Shown here one piece after another: positions 16,335 through 24,898 of a stretch of 35,537 bases of DNA. The position numbers and the translations under genes were made by a program. The DNA is from Rhodocyclaceae bacterium (GTDB lineage: Bacteria; Pseudomonadota; Gammaproteobacteria; Burkholderiales; Rhodocyclaceae), in NCBI GenBank assembly GCA_020445765.1, contig JAGRFY010000036.1, positions 1 through 35,537 of the forward strand, read 5' to 3'. The first letter of the stretch is position 1. Every line of letters starts with the position of its first letter. Below the pieces are notes generated by a model, which was given only the letters and a program-made list of their open reading frames with translations, was not told where the DNA came from and searched no databases.

Positions 16335-16397
16335 GCTCAACGACACGCCGCGGTCTGTCTTGACGTGCAACTTGCGGCGGTCGTGTCGGGCGTCACG

Positions 16398-16423
16398 GCG
16401 CTGGCCGTCCGCGCTGGCCGTCC
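16398..16423. repeat. 13-bp tandem duplication
   Basis: GCGCTGGCCGTCC occurs twice back to back (16398-16410, 16411-16423) in the spacer between the HD-GYP and MFS genes. It lies in non-coding DNA and may be a simple slippage duplication. Confidence 0.6.
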
Positions 16424-16446
16424 GCGACGACCGACGTCACGCCGCG

Positions 16447-17691
16447 TCAGGCGGCGACGCCGGCCAGCCTCGGATGCGGCTCGCGGATGGGCAGATTGCA
16501 CAGCGCGGCCGCCGCCGCGAGCGCCATGTCCGCGTACCACATCCACAGATAGTCGCCGCTGGCGCTGATCGCGATGCCACCGAGCCAGGCGCCGAGAAAG
16601 CCACCGATCTGGTGGGTCAGCAGGGTCAGGCCGAACAGCGTCGCCAGATAACGCGTGCCGAACAGCCGCCCGACCACGCCGGCGGTCGGTGGCACCGTCG
16701 CCAGCCAGGTGAAGCCCAGGCCGGCGGCAAAGATGTAGAAGCTCGTCGCGGTCTTCGGCGCCATCAGGTATATGGCGACCAGCAACGCCCGTGAGGCATA
16801 CATCCAGAACAGCACGTACTTGCTGCGGTAACGCTGCACTGCCCAGCCGGCGCTGAGGCTGCCGACGATGTTGGCCAGCCCGATGATGGCCAGTGACCAG
16901 CTCGCGACATCGGCCGGCAGTCCGCACAGGGCGACCTCGCCCGGCAGGTGGGTGACGAGAAAGGCGATGTGAAAACCGCAGGTGAAGAAACCGGCGTGCA
17001 GCAGCAGGTAGCTGCGGTCCGCCATCGCTTCGCGCAGTGCATGGCGCATCCCCCTGTCCTCGCGCCCGGGATGCTCGGCGCGGGCATGGGCAGCCGCCAG
17101 CTCCGCGTGTTCGCGCCGGCCGCGCAGAATGCCGGCGAGTGGCAGCGCCGCCAGCGTGATCAGCGCCAATGAATACATCGCCCCCATCCAGCCGAAGACC
17201 ACGATCAGTTTCTGCAGCAGCGGTGCGAACACGAACTGCCCGAACGAACCGCCCGCATTGATCACGCCGGAAGCGATGCCGCGGCGGCTCGCCGGAAGGC
17301 GCTGCGCAGCCGCGCCGATCAGCACCGAGAAGCTGCCGGCCCCCGAGCCCGCAGCGATCAGCAGGCCGATGCTGAACACCAGTCCGCTGCCGCTGGTGAA
17401 CAATAGCGGCGTCAGCGCGGCACCGGCGGCCATCAGCACGACGCCGACCGCCAGCACGCGACCGGGTCCGTAACGGTCGGCCACGGCGCCAGCCACCGGC
17501 TGGGCCGCACCCCAGACGAACTGGGCCACCGCCATCGCGAAGCTGATCGTCGTGATGCCGAGGCCGCTGCTGGTGTTGATCGGCGAGACGAACAGGCCGA
17601 GCGACTGGCGGCCGCCCATCGTCACCATCATCAGCGCCGCCGCGGTCAGAATCAGTGGCCAGTGGCTCACCTTGGCGATCTGGCGATCCAT
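16447..17691 (-). CDS. MFS transporter
   Basis: A 414-residue protein with twelve predicted membrane helices. The N-terminal half shows MVTMGGRQSLGLFVSPI, WGAAQPVAGAVADRYGPGRVL (the MFS loop 2-3 motif A, DRYGPGR) and GIASGVINAGGSFGQFVFAP. A central cytosolic linker is Arg/Glu-rich. The second half has GWAVQRYRSKYVL and FGLTLLTHQIGGFLGAWLGG. The style resembles oxalate/formate- or monocarboxylate-type MFS members, but the substrate cannot be assigned. The ATG follows the MarR stop with no gap and uses a GAGGAG site inside the marR end, so the pair is co-translated and the MarR protein is its likely regulator. Confidence 0.9.
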   Translation of the reverse strand: MDRQIAKVSHWPLILTAAALMMVTMGGRQSLGLFVSPINTSSGLGITTISFAMAVAQFVWGAAQPVAGAVADRYGPGRVLAVGVVLMAAGAALTPLLFTSGSGLVFSIGLLIAAGSGAGSFSVLIGAAAQRLPASRRGIASGVINAGGSFGQFVFAPLLQKLIVVFGWMGAMYSLALITLAALPLAGILRGRREHAELAAAHARAEHPGREDRGMRHALREAMADRSYLLLHAGFFTCGFHIAFLVTHLPGEVALCGLPADVASWSLAIIGLANIVGSLSAGWAVQRYRSKYVLFWMYASRALLVAIYLMAPKTATSFYIFAAGLGFTWLATVPPTAGVVGRLFGTRYLATLFGLTLLTHQIGGFLGAWLGGIAISASGDYLWMWYADMALAAAAALCNLPIREPHPRLAGVAA

Positions 17692-18168
17692 CTAGTTCTC
17701 CTCAGGCAGGGCCGGTTTGATGCGCGCCAGCGCTTCTTCCAGGCGCTGGTTGAGCTCGCACGTGAATGCTCGGCCGAGCACCGCTTCCAGCGAGCGCTGG
17801 GCGCGCACCCACTGCCCCCGCGCGCGTTCCCGCAGGGCCAGGCCGTCCGGGGTCAGGCTGAGCAGCCGCAGCCGCGCATCGCTGCCCCGCGAGGCCACGA
17901 CCCAGCCTTGTTCGATCATCGGTCGCAAGCTGCGGGTCAGCGTGGTGCGATCCATTTCGAGACGGTCCGCCAGTTCCAGCAGCGCCTGCGGGGCACTGCC
18001 GAGATGGACCAGCACCGAATATTGGGTGAGCCTGAGGCCGAGCGGGCGCAGGTACTGCTCGTAGAACACCGTGGTACGGCGATTCAGGCGTCGCAGGCGG
18101 GCGCCGGTGCAGGGCAAGGGGTCGAGGCCCGAATTGCCGAGGGGTGAGTCGATCTCATTTACGTGCAT
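17692..18168 (-). CDS. MarR-family transcriptional regulator
   Basis: A 158-residue winged-helix protein: [33 protein letters not shown], then [29 protein letters not shown] with the recognition helix, and the wing [17 protein letters not shown]. The order is the MarR fold, which usually represses adjacent transporter genes and is relieved by small aromatic or acidic ligands. The ATG at 18168 is chosen because it begins the family-sized protein; upstream sequence is promoter DNA. A perfect 12-bp palindrome covers the start codon, probably its own operator. The MFS gene follows immediately. Confidence 0.9.
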   Translation of the reverse strand: MHVNEIDSPLGNSGLDPLPCTGARLRRLNRRTTVFYEQYLRPLGLRLTQYSVLVHLGSAPQALLELADRLEMDRTTLTRSLRPMIEQGWVVASRGSDARLRLLSLTPDGLALRERARGQWVRAQRSLEAVLGRAFTCELNQRLEEALARIKPALPEEN

Positions 18169-18174
18169 ATGCAC
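18163..18174. promoter_or_regulatory. Candidate MarR operator
   Basis: GTGCATATGCAC, a perfect 12-bp palindrome, overlaps the marR start codon (CAT 18166-18168 on the plus strand). Its placement at the transporter operon's start suggests autoregulation. It is also about 60-70 bp upstream of the rhlE promoter. Confidence 0.5.
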
Positions 18175-18231
18175 TTTATAGCACGATCGGTACGCCTGTC
18201 GTGGCGATTGGCCCGCCGGCGACGAAATTTC

Positions 18232-18259
18232 TTTACCTCGCCGGACTTTTTTGTACAAT
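18232..18259 (+). promoter_or_regulatory. Candidate promoter of the rhlE-type gene
   Basis: TTTACC (18232-18237), 16 bp, then TACAAT (18254-18259). The surrounding DNA is AT-rich compared with its neighbours. The predicted 5' untranslated region of about 135 nt before the TTG start is long, as is common for cold-inducible DEAD-box helicase genes. Confidence 0.55.
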
Positions 18260-18399
18260 CCGCCCCGTACCGTGCGTTCTACCAATCAGCGCACCGGCCG
18301 CTGTCCTTAACTTCCGCCGCGCCAAGTGCCGGCCGCATCCCGCCCGCCTCGATTGGTGTCGTTCGGCTCGAACGGCAGGCTGCCGCTGGAGCAAGAGAC

Positions 18400-20133
18400 T
18401 TGCAGAACGAAGTAAGCTTTGCCAGCCTGGGGCTGGCCGAACCGCTATTGCGCGCGATTGCCGATACCGGTTACACCGAGCCGACGCCGATCCAGGTGCA
18501 GGCCATCCCGATGGTGATCGAGGGCACCGACCTGCTCGCCGCCGCTCAGACCGGAACCGGCAAGACTGCCGGTTTTGCGCTGCCGATGCTGCATCGCCTC
18601 GCCGCGACGCCGCCGGCAGAGCCGGCCGGCGGCAGACCACGCTGCCTGATTCTGGCGCCGACGCGCGAACTGGCCGCACAGGTCGAACAGGCCGTGCGCG
18701 TCTATGGTCAACATCTGCCGCTGACGTCGATGGTGATGTTCGGCGGCGTCGCGATCAATCCCCAGATCGAACGACTTTCGCAGCCGGTCGACGTGCTGGT
18801 GGCGACACCGGGCCGCCTGCTCGATCACGTCGGCCAGCAGACCATCGATCTGTCCGGTGTCGAGATCCTGGTCCTCGACGAAGCCGACCGGATGCTCGAC
18901 ATGGGCTTTATTCGCGACATTCGCAAGATCCTCGCGCTGCTGCCCACGCAGCGCCAGAACCTGTTGTTTTCGGCGACCTTTTCCGACGAGATCCGCGAGT
19001 TGGCGGATGGCCTGCTGCATAACCCCGGACGCGTCGAAGTCGCCCGTCGCAACACGGCGTCGGAACTGGTGAGCCAGGCCATCTACATGATCGGCCAGAA
19101 GCAGAAGCGCGAACTGCTGTCTCACTTGATCCGGAGTCACCAGTGGTTCCAGGTGCTCGTGTTCACACGAACCAAGCACGGCGCCAACAAGCTAGCCGAA
19201 TACCTCGGCAAGCATGAGGTCACCGCCCTCGCGATCCACGGCAACAAGAGCCAGACCGCGCGCACCCGAGCGCTCGAGCAGTTCAAGAACAGCGAACTGC
19301 AGGTGCTGGTCGCCACCGACATCGCAGCGCGAGGCCTGGACATCGATCAGTTGCCCCATGTCGTCAATTTCGACCTGCCCAACGTCCCCGAGGACTACGT
19401 GCACCGTATCGGACGGACCGGTCGCGCGGGCAGCGAAGGCGAAGCCATCACGCTGGTCGACGGCGAGGAATTGAAGCTGCTTGCGGCGATCGAACGGCTG
19501 ATCAACCGCAGCATCGAGCGACGCGCCCTGCCCGAGGACTTCGTACCGAGTGCGGAAGGCGAAGACCCGGCATCCGAGGCGCGGCCGCCGCGGCAACCGC
19601 GCCGCCAGCGCAGCGGTCGCGACGCCACCGATCAGCCCGCCAACGGCGGCGCACCCCGGCCCGAAGGCGGTGGCAACGGTCGCGCCCAGCGCAAGCGGGG
19701 CGGCCGACGTTCCGAAGGTGGCCAGCCGATCGACCCGCGGGCGACCTACGAGACCCGGGGCAACATGCTGCCACCGGGAATGCTCGACGATGACCGCGAG
19801 GACGAGGTCGACGAGGTCAATTTCAATCGCTGGGACATCGACCCGACCGGGCGCCGGGTCAAGCAGCGGCCGGAAGTGGACGGCAACCGCATGCCGGCGC
19901 CGCGAGACAATCGCGGCAACGCCAACAGCAACGGCAGCGCCAATGGCGGCGACAAGCGCCGCGGCCGCGGTGGCAGAGGCGGCAATGGCCGCAATGCGGA
20001 AGGCAACCGCCCCTCGCCCCAGGGCCAGGCGGGCGCGCAGGGGCAGGGACGCCCTTCGGGTGGCGGCGGCCGTCGCCGCCGCTCGCGTGGCGGGCCGCGC
20101 CAGGGCGGCGAGCCCAACGGCAACCGCGACTGA
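18400..20133 (+). CDS. rhlE: DEAD-box RNA helicase, RhlE type
   Basis: A 577-residue protein from TTG 18400 (GGAG about 10 bp upstream). The complete helicase core is present: Q motif FASLGL...YTEPTPIQ, Walker A AQTGTGKT (49-56), [18 protein letters not shown] (160-163), SAT (191-193), [26 protein letters not shown], and [10 protein letters not shown]. The C-terminal 180 residues or so are disordered, rich in Arg, Gly and Asn, and highly basic with RGGRGG-like repeats, as in RhlE proteins of ribosome assembly and RNA turnover at low temperature. Reading could extend in frame upstream to 18163, but that stretch is Arg/Ser-rich and crosses the promoter. Its stop abuts the convergent gene's stop. 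Confidence 0.95.
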   Translation: MQNEVSFASLGLAEPLLRAIADTGYTEPTPIQVQAIPMVIEGTDLLAAAQTGTGKTAGFALPMLHRLAATPPAEPAGGRPRCLILAPTRELAAQVEQAVRVYGQHLPLTSMVMFGGVAINPQIERLSQPVDVLVATPGRLLDHVGQQTIDLSGVEILVLDEADRMLDMGFIRDIRKILALLPTQRQNLLFSATFSDEIRELADGLLHNPGRVEVARRNTASELVSQAIYMIGQKQKRELLSHLIRSHQWFQVLVFTRTKHGANKLAEYLGKHEVTALAIHGNKSQTARTRALEQFKNSELQVLVATDIAARGLDIDQLPHVVNFDLPNVPEDYVHRIGRTGRAGSEGEAITLVDGEELKLLAAIERLINRSIERRALPEDFVPSAEGEDPASEARPPRQPRRQRSGRDATDQPANGGAPRPEGGGNGRAQRKRGGRRSEGGQPIDPRATYETRGNMLPPGMLDDDREDEVDEVNFNRWDIDPTGRRVKQRPEVDGNRMPAPRDNRGNANSNGSANGGDKRRGRGGRGGNGRNAEGNRPSPQGQAGAQGQGRPSGGGGRRRRSRGGPRQGGEPNGNRD

Positions 20134-21096
20134 TCAGCAGGGCGCCGATTCGAGGCGGTCGATCCAGTCGAGCACTTCGGCGAGCCGCCGCAATCGGGCC
20201 ATCCAGCCCAGGGGCACCTCGTCGATGATCGCCATCGCGGCGCCGAGCACGATGCTGCGACCGCAACTGTCGCCACCGGCCATGATGTTGGCGATCACCG
20301 CCTCGCGATAGCTGCTGGCGTGGGCGACGATGTGACAGATCAGCGGCAGCCCCTGCTCGACATGGCAGGCCGAACCGAAGCGGGCGGCAGCCGACACGAC
20401 GTCCATGCGCGCCCCCTGCGCGGCTTCGCGCATTCTCGACGCCAGATCCTCGCCGGCCCGTGAGGCGGCCGAATCGATCGCGGTCAGCGGCTTGCGACCA
20501 CGCAGCAGTTCGACCAGCAGCATGCCGGCAGCGCGGCCGGCATCGACCGCATATTCATTGTTGTTGGTCACGCGCACCACGTGCTCGATCTCGTCCCACA
20601 GGCTGGCATCGTCCCGACCGCAGCGATAGGCGGCGACCACCACCGGCGGCAGGCAGGCGAGCGCCGGCAACTGATCGTCGTCGACCCCGGAAGGCTGCGG
20701 ATAGGTGGAAGGATCCTCATGCGGGATCAGCCGGATAAGCGTACCGCGGGTCGGCTTGTCGATATAGCCGACGTAGGCCCCGCCGGGCCCGAAGTGCCGG
20801 CGATAGAGGCTCTGGTAGGTCACCCGCTGGAATCGCCCGGAAGCCTCGGCGAGCTGGCGCAGCATCAGCGTGCAGCACTCGCCGTAGGCGGACATGTCTC
20901 CGGCGTGGCGCATGCAATGGACGAAGCTGCCCTTGGCACCCTCGTAGTTTGCCCGGTCCGGCGTGACGAAGACCGGTTCTCCGCGAAGCGCGATATCGGC
21001 CAGGCGGTCGGTATCGTAGAGCCAGTGCAGTCCCAGCGAAGCGGCGTCGGCGACCAGCGCGCCGACGATGGCACGCGCGTTGTTGTCCAGGTTCAT
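20134..21096 (-). CDS. ADP-ribosylglycohydrolase family protein (J1-crystallin/DraG-like)
   Basis: A 320-residue all-helical protein beginning MNLDNNARAIVGALVADAASLGLHWLYD, the N-terminal signature of the family. It continues with GSFVHCMRHAGDMSAYGECC, then NNEYAVDAGRAAGM, and near the end GGDSCGRSIVLGAAM. In classical DraG/ARH enzymes two Mg2+ ions are held by a DDT block and a GGDxD block. Here the second is GGDSCGR and the first is not a clear DDT, a pattern seen in the J1-crystallin-like branch whose activity is poorly known. No nitrogenase or DraT gene is nearby. Its stop codon directly abuts the rhlE stop. Confidence 0.85.
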   Translation of the reverse strand: MNLDNNARAIVGALVADAASLGLHWLYDTDRLADIALRGEPVFVTPDRANYEGAKGSFVHCMRHAGDMSAYGECCTLMLRQLAEASGRFQRVTYQSLYRRHFGPGGAYVGYIDKPTRGTLIRLIPHEDPSTYPQPSGVDDDQLPALACLPPVVVAAYRCGRDDASLWDEIEHVVRVTNNNEYAVDAGRAAGMLLVELLRGRKPLTAIDSAASRAGEDLASRMREAAQGARMDVVSAAARFGSACHVEQGLPLICHIVAHASSYREAVIANIMAGGDSCGRSIVLGAAMAIIDEVPLGWMARLRRLAEVLDWIDRLESAPC

Positions 21097-21193
21097 GCAT
21101 TTCCCGAGAGCAGCCGCATGGCGGCGCAAGGGAGTCATATTGGGGGCATTGCGAGGTCCGCGCAAGCCGGACACATTCCGTTAGACTCTTGCC

Positions 21194-22249
21194 ATGATCG
21201 AAACCGACCGCCTCTCGCCCGAGCCGCAGGCCCGGCTGGTCTCCGCCGGCAGCAGCAACCGCCAGGAAGAGGCCATCGAGCGCGCGCTTCGACCGAAGCG
21301 CCTGGCGGAGTATGTCGGTCAGGCCAAGATTCGCGAGCAGCTGGAGATCTTCATTTCGGCGGCACGCAAGCGTGGCGAAGCCCTCGACCACCTGCTGCTG
21401 TTCGGTCCGCCGGGGCTCGGCAAGACCACCCTCGCCCATATCGTCGCCGCCGAGATGGGTGTCAATCTGCGCCAGACCTCGGGCCCGGTGCTCGAGCGCC
21501 CCGGCGACCTCGCCGCCTTGCTGACCAACCTCGAGCCGCACGACGTGCTGTTCATCGACGAGATCCACCGACTCAGCCCGGTGGTCGAGGAAATTCTCTA
21601 TCCCGCGCTCGAGGACTACCAGATCGACATCATGATCGGCGAGGGCCCGGCGGCGCGTTCGGTCAAGCTCGACCTGCCGCCATTCACGCTGGTCGGCGCC
21701 ACCACCCGCGCGGGCATGTTGACCAACCCGCTGCGCGATCGCTTCGGCATCGTCTCCCGGCTCGAGTTCTACACAGCCGAGGAACTGGCCTGGATCGTCG
21801 ATCGGTCGGCCGACCTGCTGAAGGTCACGATCGACAGCGACGGCGCCCTCGAGATCGCCCGTCGCGCCCGGGGCACGCCACGCATCGCCAATCGGCTGCT
21901 GCGACGGGTCCGCGACTTCGCCGAGGTGCGTGCCGGCGGGCACGTCGATGCGACGGTCGCCGACGCGGCGTTGTCGATGCTCGACGTCGATGCCCTCGGC
22001 CTCGACCTGATGGACCGCAAGCTGCTTGGCGCGGTGCTCGAGAAGTTCGGCGGCGGTCCGGTCGGCCTCGACAACCTGGCCGCTGCGATCGGCGAATCGA
22101 CCGACACCATCGAGGACGTGCTCGAACCCTATCTGATCCAGCAAGGCTACCTGCAGCGCACCCCGCGCGGCCGCATCGCCACCCACGCGATCTGGTCGCA
22201 CTTCGGGCTCGAGCGACCGCGGGATTCCGGCCTGTTCGGCGACGTCTGA
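21194..22249 (+). CDS. ruvB: Holliday junction branch migration helicase RuvB
   Basis: A 351-residue AAA+ ATPase with [18 protein letters not shown], Walker [10 protein letters not shown] (71-79), [20 protein letters not shown], Walker B DEIH (122-125), the sensor-1 region [21 protein letters not shown], the arginine-finger RDRFG, and a C-terminal winged helix ([15 protein letters not shown]). RuvB drives branch migration in complex with RuvA. ruvA and ruvC do not precede it in this window, which departs from the usual ruvCAB order. The ATG at 21194 is divergent from the ADP-ribosylglycohydrolase gene, with about 97 bp between. Confidence 0.97.
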   Translation: MIETDRLSPEPQARLVSAGSSNRQEEAIERALRPKRLAEYVGQAKIREQLEIFISAARKRGEALDHLLLFGPPGLGKTTLAHIVAAEMGVNLRQTSGPVLERPGDLAALLTNLEPHDVLFIDEIHRLSPVVEEILYPALEDYQIDIMIGEGPAARSVKLDLPPFTLVGATTRAGMLTNPLRDRFGIVSRLEFYTAEELAWIVDRSADLLKVTIDSDGALEIARRARGTPRIANRLLRRVRDFAEVRAGGHVDATVADAALSMLDVDALGLDLMDRKLLGAVLEKFGGGPVGLDNLAAAIGESTDTIEDVLEPYLIQQGYLQRTPRGRIATHAIWSHFGLERPRDSGLFGDV

Positions 22250-22252
22250 GCG

Positions 22253-22915
22253 GTGGACCCGACGACTGCATTCAGCATCTTCGGCGCCCTCGTCGCGGCG
22301 ATGCTGCTGACCATCGCATGGAAGATCGTCAGCCACCTGCGGCGCCGCCGCTTCGTCCGCGAATTCGACTTTGGCCGACTGCTCGACGAGCGCCTGGCCA
22401 AGCGCCGGCCAGAGCTCGACGGGCTCGCCCGCCAGCGGGTCTTCGACGGGCTGCGCGAGTGGTTCGAAGTCTGCCAGGAAGCCGGCCGGCGCCGCGTCTC
22501 GATGCCGTCCCAGGTGGTCGACGATGCCTGGCACGAGTTCATCCTGTTCACACGCAACTATCAGGTCTTCTGCCGGCGGGCGCTGGGCCGCTTCCTGCAT
22601 CACGTCCCGGCCGAGGCCATGCAGACACCGACCCAGGCCGGCACCGGCTTGCGTCGCACCTGGCGCATCTGCTGCCACCGCGCGAAGATCAATCCACGGG
22701 CCCCTGCCGCACTGCCGCTGCTGTTTGCAATGGATGAGGAGCTCGGCATCGCCGACGGCTTCCGCTACCAGCTCGACTGCCTCGCCGCCGGCGGCAGCGG
22801 TCGCGGCGGTCAATGTGCGAGTCACATCGGCTGCGGCGGCGGATGCTCGAGCGGGGGTTCGGACGGCGGTTGCGGCGGCGACAGCGGCTGCGGGGGCGGT
22901 TGCGGCGGCGATTGA
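22253..22915 (+). CDS. GRDP-like protein with Gly/Cys-rich C-terminal tail
   Basis: A 220-residue protein from GTG, three bases after the ruvB stop. One N-terminal membrane helix (FSIFGALVAAMLLTIAW) is followed by a basic stretch and a globular domain with VDDAWHEFILFTRNYQVFC and FLHHVP, the WHxF...YxxFC...HH pattern of the glycine-rich domain-containing protein-like family (PF07173-like). After about residue 180 the protein is low complexity, made of C-GGG-C, GGCGGD and CGGGC units with eight or so cysteines. Such tails occur at the ends of several uncharacterised bacterial proteins and may bind metal or form disulfides. Function unknown. It is followed by an SGNH hydrolase after 12 bp. Confidence 0.8.
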   Translation: MDPTTAFSIFGALVAAMLLTIAWKIVSHLRRRRFVREFDFGRLLDERLAKRRPELDGLARQRVFDGLREWFEVCQEAGRRRVSMPSQVVDDAWHEFILFTRNYQVFCRRALGRFLHHVPAEAMQTPTQAGTGLRRTWRICCHRAKINPRAPAALPLLFAMDEELGIADGFRYQLDCLAAGGSGRGGQCASHIGCGGGCSSGGSDGGCGGDSGCGGGCGGD

Positions 22916-22927
22916 GGAGAGGACACG

Positions 22928-23572
22928 ATGAAGCAGATCCTGGTCTACGGTGATTCCCTGTCCTGGGGGATCGTGCCCGGCAGCCGCGGGCGACATCCGT
23001 TCGCCGTGCGCTGGCCCGGGCGGCTGGAACTGAAGCTCCACGAAGGCGGACACGACGTGCGCGTGATCGAGGACTGCCTGAACGGGCGTCGGACGGTCTG
23101 GGAAGACCCGTTCAAGGCGGGCCGCAGCGGCCTCGACGGCCTCGCCCAGCGCATCGAGGTCAACAGCCCGCTGGCGCTGGTGATCCTGATGCTCGGCAAC
23201 AACGACTTCCAGTCGATGCACCCGCACAACAGTTGGCATGCGGCCCAGGGCGTCGCTGCCCTGGTGGCGGCGATCCGTGAGGCGCCGATCGAGCCGGGCA
23301 TGCCGGTGCCGCCGGTGCTGATCGTCGCCCCGCCGCCGATCGGTACGCCGGCCGGCACCATGGTCGACAAGTTCGGTGGTGGCGATCAAAAGTGCATTGG
23401 CCTCGCCGCCCGCCTGCGGGCGCTCGCCGGCGAACTCGCCTGTCCCTACTTCGACGCCGGCACCGTGATCCACGCCAGCGCCACCGATGGCGTCCATCTC
23501 GATGCCGACCAGCACCTCGCGCTCGGCGACGCGCTGATTCCGGTGGTGGCCGATCTGCTCGGCGAGGCCTGA
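22928..23572 (+). CDS. SGNH/GDSL-family hydrolase (arylesterase-like)
   Basis: A 214-residue enzyme without signal peptide. Block I is ILVYGDSLSWG (nucleophile Ser10), block III is MLGNNDFQSMH, and the catalytic Asp-His pair is in TDGVHLDADQHLAL. The layout matches lysophospholipase/arylesterase-type SGNH hydrolases that cleave esters, here in the cytosol. A strong ribosome site, GGAGAGG, precedes the ATG. It sits between the GRDP-like gene and a small membrane protein gene in a same-strand run, so the genes may be one operon. Confidence 0.92.
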   Translation: MKQILVYGDSLSWGIVPGSRGRHPFAVRWPGRLELKLHEGGHDVRVIEDCLNGRRTVWEDPFKAGRSGLDGLAQRIEVNSPLALVILMLGNNDFQSMHPHNSWHAAQGVAALVAAIREAPIEPGMPVPPVLIVAPPPIGTPAGTMVDKFGGGDQKCIGLAARLRALAGELACPYFDAGTVIHASATDGVHLDADQHLALGDALIPVVADLLGEA

Positions 23573-23583
23573 GCAGGCCGCCG

Positions 23584-23934
23584 TTGCGTTCGCTGCAGGT
23601 CTTCATCATCACGCTGTGCCTGGTGGTCGGCCTCTACCTGACCACCGGTCGCGGCTTCTTCATGCCCGGCCGCTGGGATCCATCGGTCGGCATCCACGTC
23701 ACCGGGTGGTCCGCCCGCATGCTCGGCGCCGGCCTGCTGGTCATCGTCGGTCTCGGTGTCGTCGCCCTGAAAAATTTCGGCGGCGGCATCCGCGAGCACA
23801 AGCCGCTCGCCTGGCATCGGCGCTACTTTGCCGCATTGGTGCTGGCGATCGCACTGATCGGCGGCGCCTTCGTGGCCGGCGAACCAGGACCGACACCAGG
23901 CTGGCGCGTACGAGGTGAACATGGCGGACACTAA
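23584..23934 (+). CDS. Small membrane protein, three predicted helices, family not recognised
   Basis: From a TTG at 23584, 116 residues with three hydrophobic helices: LQVFIITLCLVVGLYLTT, LGAGLLVIVGLGVVALKNF and YFAALVLAIALIGGAFVAG. Between the first two lies GRGFFMPGRWDPSVGIHVTGW. No known family was recognised. The frame is open well upstream inside the SGNH gene, but the TTG begins 11 bp after the SGNH stop and gives a normal membrane topology. Its position in the operon-like run suggests a link to the adjacent hydrolases. Confidence 0.65.
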   Translation: MRSLQVFIITLCLVVGLYLTTGRGFFMPGRWDPSVGIHVTGWSARMLGAGLLVIVGLGVVALKNFGGGIREHKPLAWHRRYFAALVLAIALIGGAFVAGEPGPTPGWRVRGEHGGH

Positions 23935-24178
23935 GGCCGGGAGACGGCTCAGTGACATCACCCGCGGCGACGATCCTGCGGCAATGGCGCTGCTGCCGAA
24001 GACATCGCATGACGCGACGACGGCGCCGACCGCAGTGCGCTGGTGCGGCACCGCACCGGACGGTCAGCGGCGAAGCCATATCACGCGCCGACCACGCTCG
24101 CTGCCCGCCGGGCCTCGACCGCTGGCGCCCGTCGCGCGCGGCGCCGACGCGATCCGGCGCTTCGTCGGCTGCTGCTGA
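23921..24178 (+). CDS. Possible small basic protein (85 residues), doubtful
   Basis: An ATG at 23921 preceded by GAGGTG opens an 85-codon frame that overlaps the previous gene by 14 bp and ends 13 bp before the ceramidase-like gene. The spacing fits an operon member, and without it this 257-bp interval is empty. The product (MADTKAGRRLSDITRGDD... ending RRFVGCC) is Arg/Pro/Ala-rich with no recognisable domain, so it may be spurious. Confidence 0.3.
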   Translation: MADTKAGRRLSDITRGDDPAAMALLPKTSHDATTAPTAVRWCGTAPDGQRRSHITRRPRSLPAGPRPLAPVARGADAIRRFVGCC

Positions 24179-24191
24179 GCAAGGCGCCGCA

Positions 24192-24851
24192 ATGGACTGG
24201 TCCGCACCGATCGACCTCTACTGCGAGCGACTGGCGCCCGGCCTGCTCGCAGAGCCGCTCAATGCGATCAGCAACCTCGCCTTTCTGATCGCGGCCTGGT
24301 CACTTCGCGCCCGGCTCGACCCGCGGCGGGACGCCGACCTGCTGTGGCTGCAATGCCTGCTGGCGCTGGTCGGTTGCGGCAGCCTGATCTTCCATACCGT
24401 CGCGACGCGCTGGGCCAGCGTGCTCGACGTCGCATTCATTGCGATCTTCGTGCTGCTCTACGTGCACCGCGCACTGGTTCGCCTGTTCGGCTGGCCGGCG
24501 TGGCGTGCCGCCGGGGCCCTCGTCGGCGTATTGCTGACGACGGCGGCGCTGGCAGCCGCCCTGCGCCTACCCGCATTGAACGGCTCGGAACTCTACCTCG
24601 GTCCGTGGCTGGCCCTGATCGTCCTCGCCGTCGGCTGTCCACATGCCGCGGCGGGCCGCTGGCTGCGGCTCGCAGCCGGCCTGTTCGCGCTCTCGATGCT
24701 GTTTCGCAGCGTCGACCTGAGGCTGTGCCCGCTATGGCCGATCGGGACACACTTTGGGTGGCATCTCAACAATGCGCTGGTGCTCTGGTGTGCCATGCGG
24801 GCCATGCTCGAAGCGCCGGCGAGCGCGACACCGGCGCGCCGCACCAGCTGA
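24192..24851 (+). CDS. Ceramidase-like (CREST superfamily) integral membrane protein
   Basis: A 219-residue protein with about seven helices. Family-type motifs are LAEPLNAISNLAFLIAAW in the first helix region, GCGSLIFHTVATRWASVLDVAFIAIFVLLYVHR with the Ser/His/Asp metal-site residues, and HFGWHLNNALVLW near the C terminus. Alkaline ceramidases and related CREST hydrolases use such Ser-His-Asp-His sites for zinc-dependent amide hydrolysis. Bacterial homologues are of unproven substrate. The ATG at 24192 (MDWSAPIDLYCERL) follows AAGG. It ends the same-strand run that began at ruvB and converges on rlmI. Confidence 0.82.
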   Translation: MDWSAPIDLYCERLAPGLLAEPLNAISNLAFLIAAWSLRARLDPRRDADLLWLQCLLALVGCGSLIFHTVATRWASVLDVAFIAIFVLLYVHRALVRLFGWPAWRAAGALVGVLLTTAALAAALRLPALNGSELYLGPWLALIVLAVGCPHAAAGRWLRLAAGLFALSMLFRSVDLRLCPLWPIGTHFGWHLNNALVLWCAMRAMLEAPASATPARRTS

Positions 24852-24898
24852 ACCGGCACCACCGCGCCAGTCGAAGCCGCCGGGCGGCGCGCCGACGC

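Noticed and set aside
16398-16423. Possible CRISPR or regulatory iteron
   Set aside because: Only two directly abutting 13-bp units with no spacers; more likely a chance duplication.
18163-18399. Extended N terminus of the RhlE helicase
   Set aside because: The added sequence overlaps the marR operator and the predicted promoter, and is Arg/Ser-rich, unlike any RhlE N terminus.
20717-23515. 932-codon open frame on the minus strand across ruvB and its neighbours
   Set aside because: It crosses several confidently identified genes on the other strand and encodes no recognisable protein; a GC-bias artefact.
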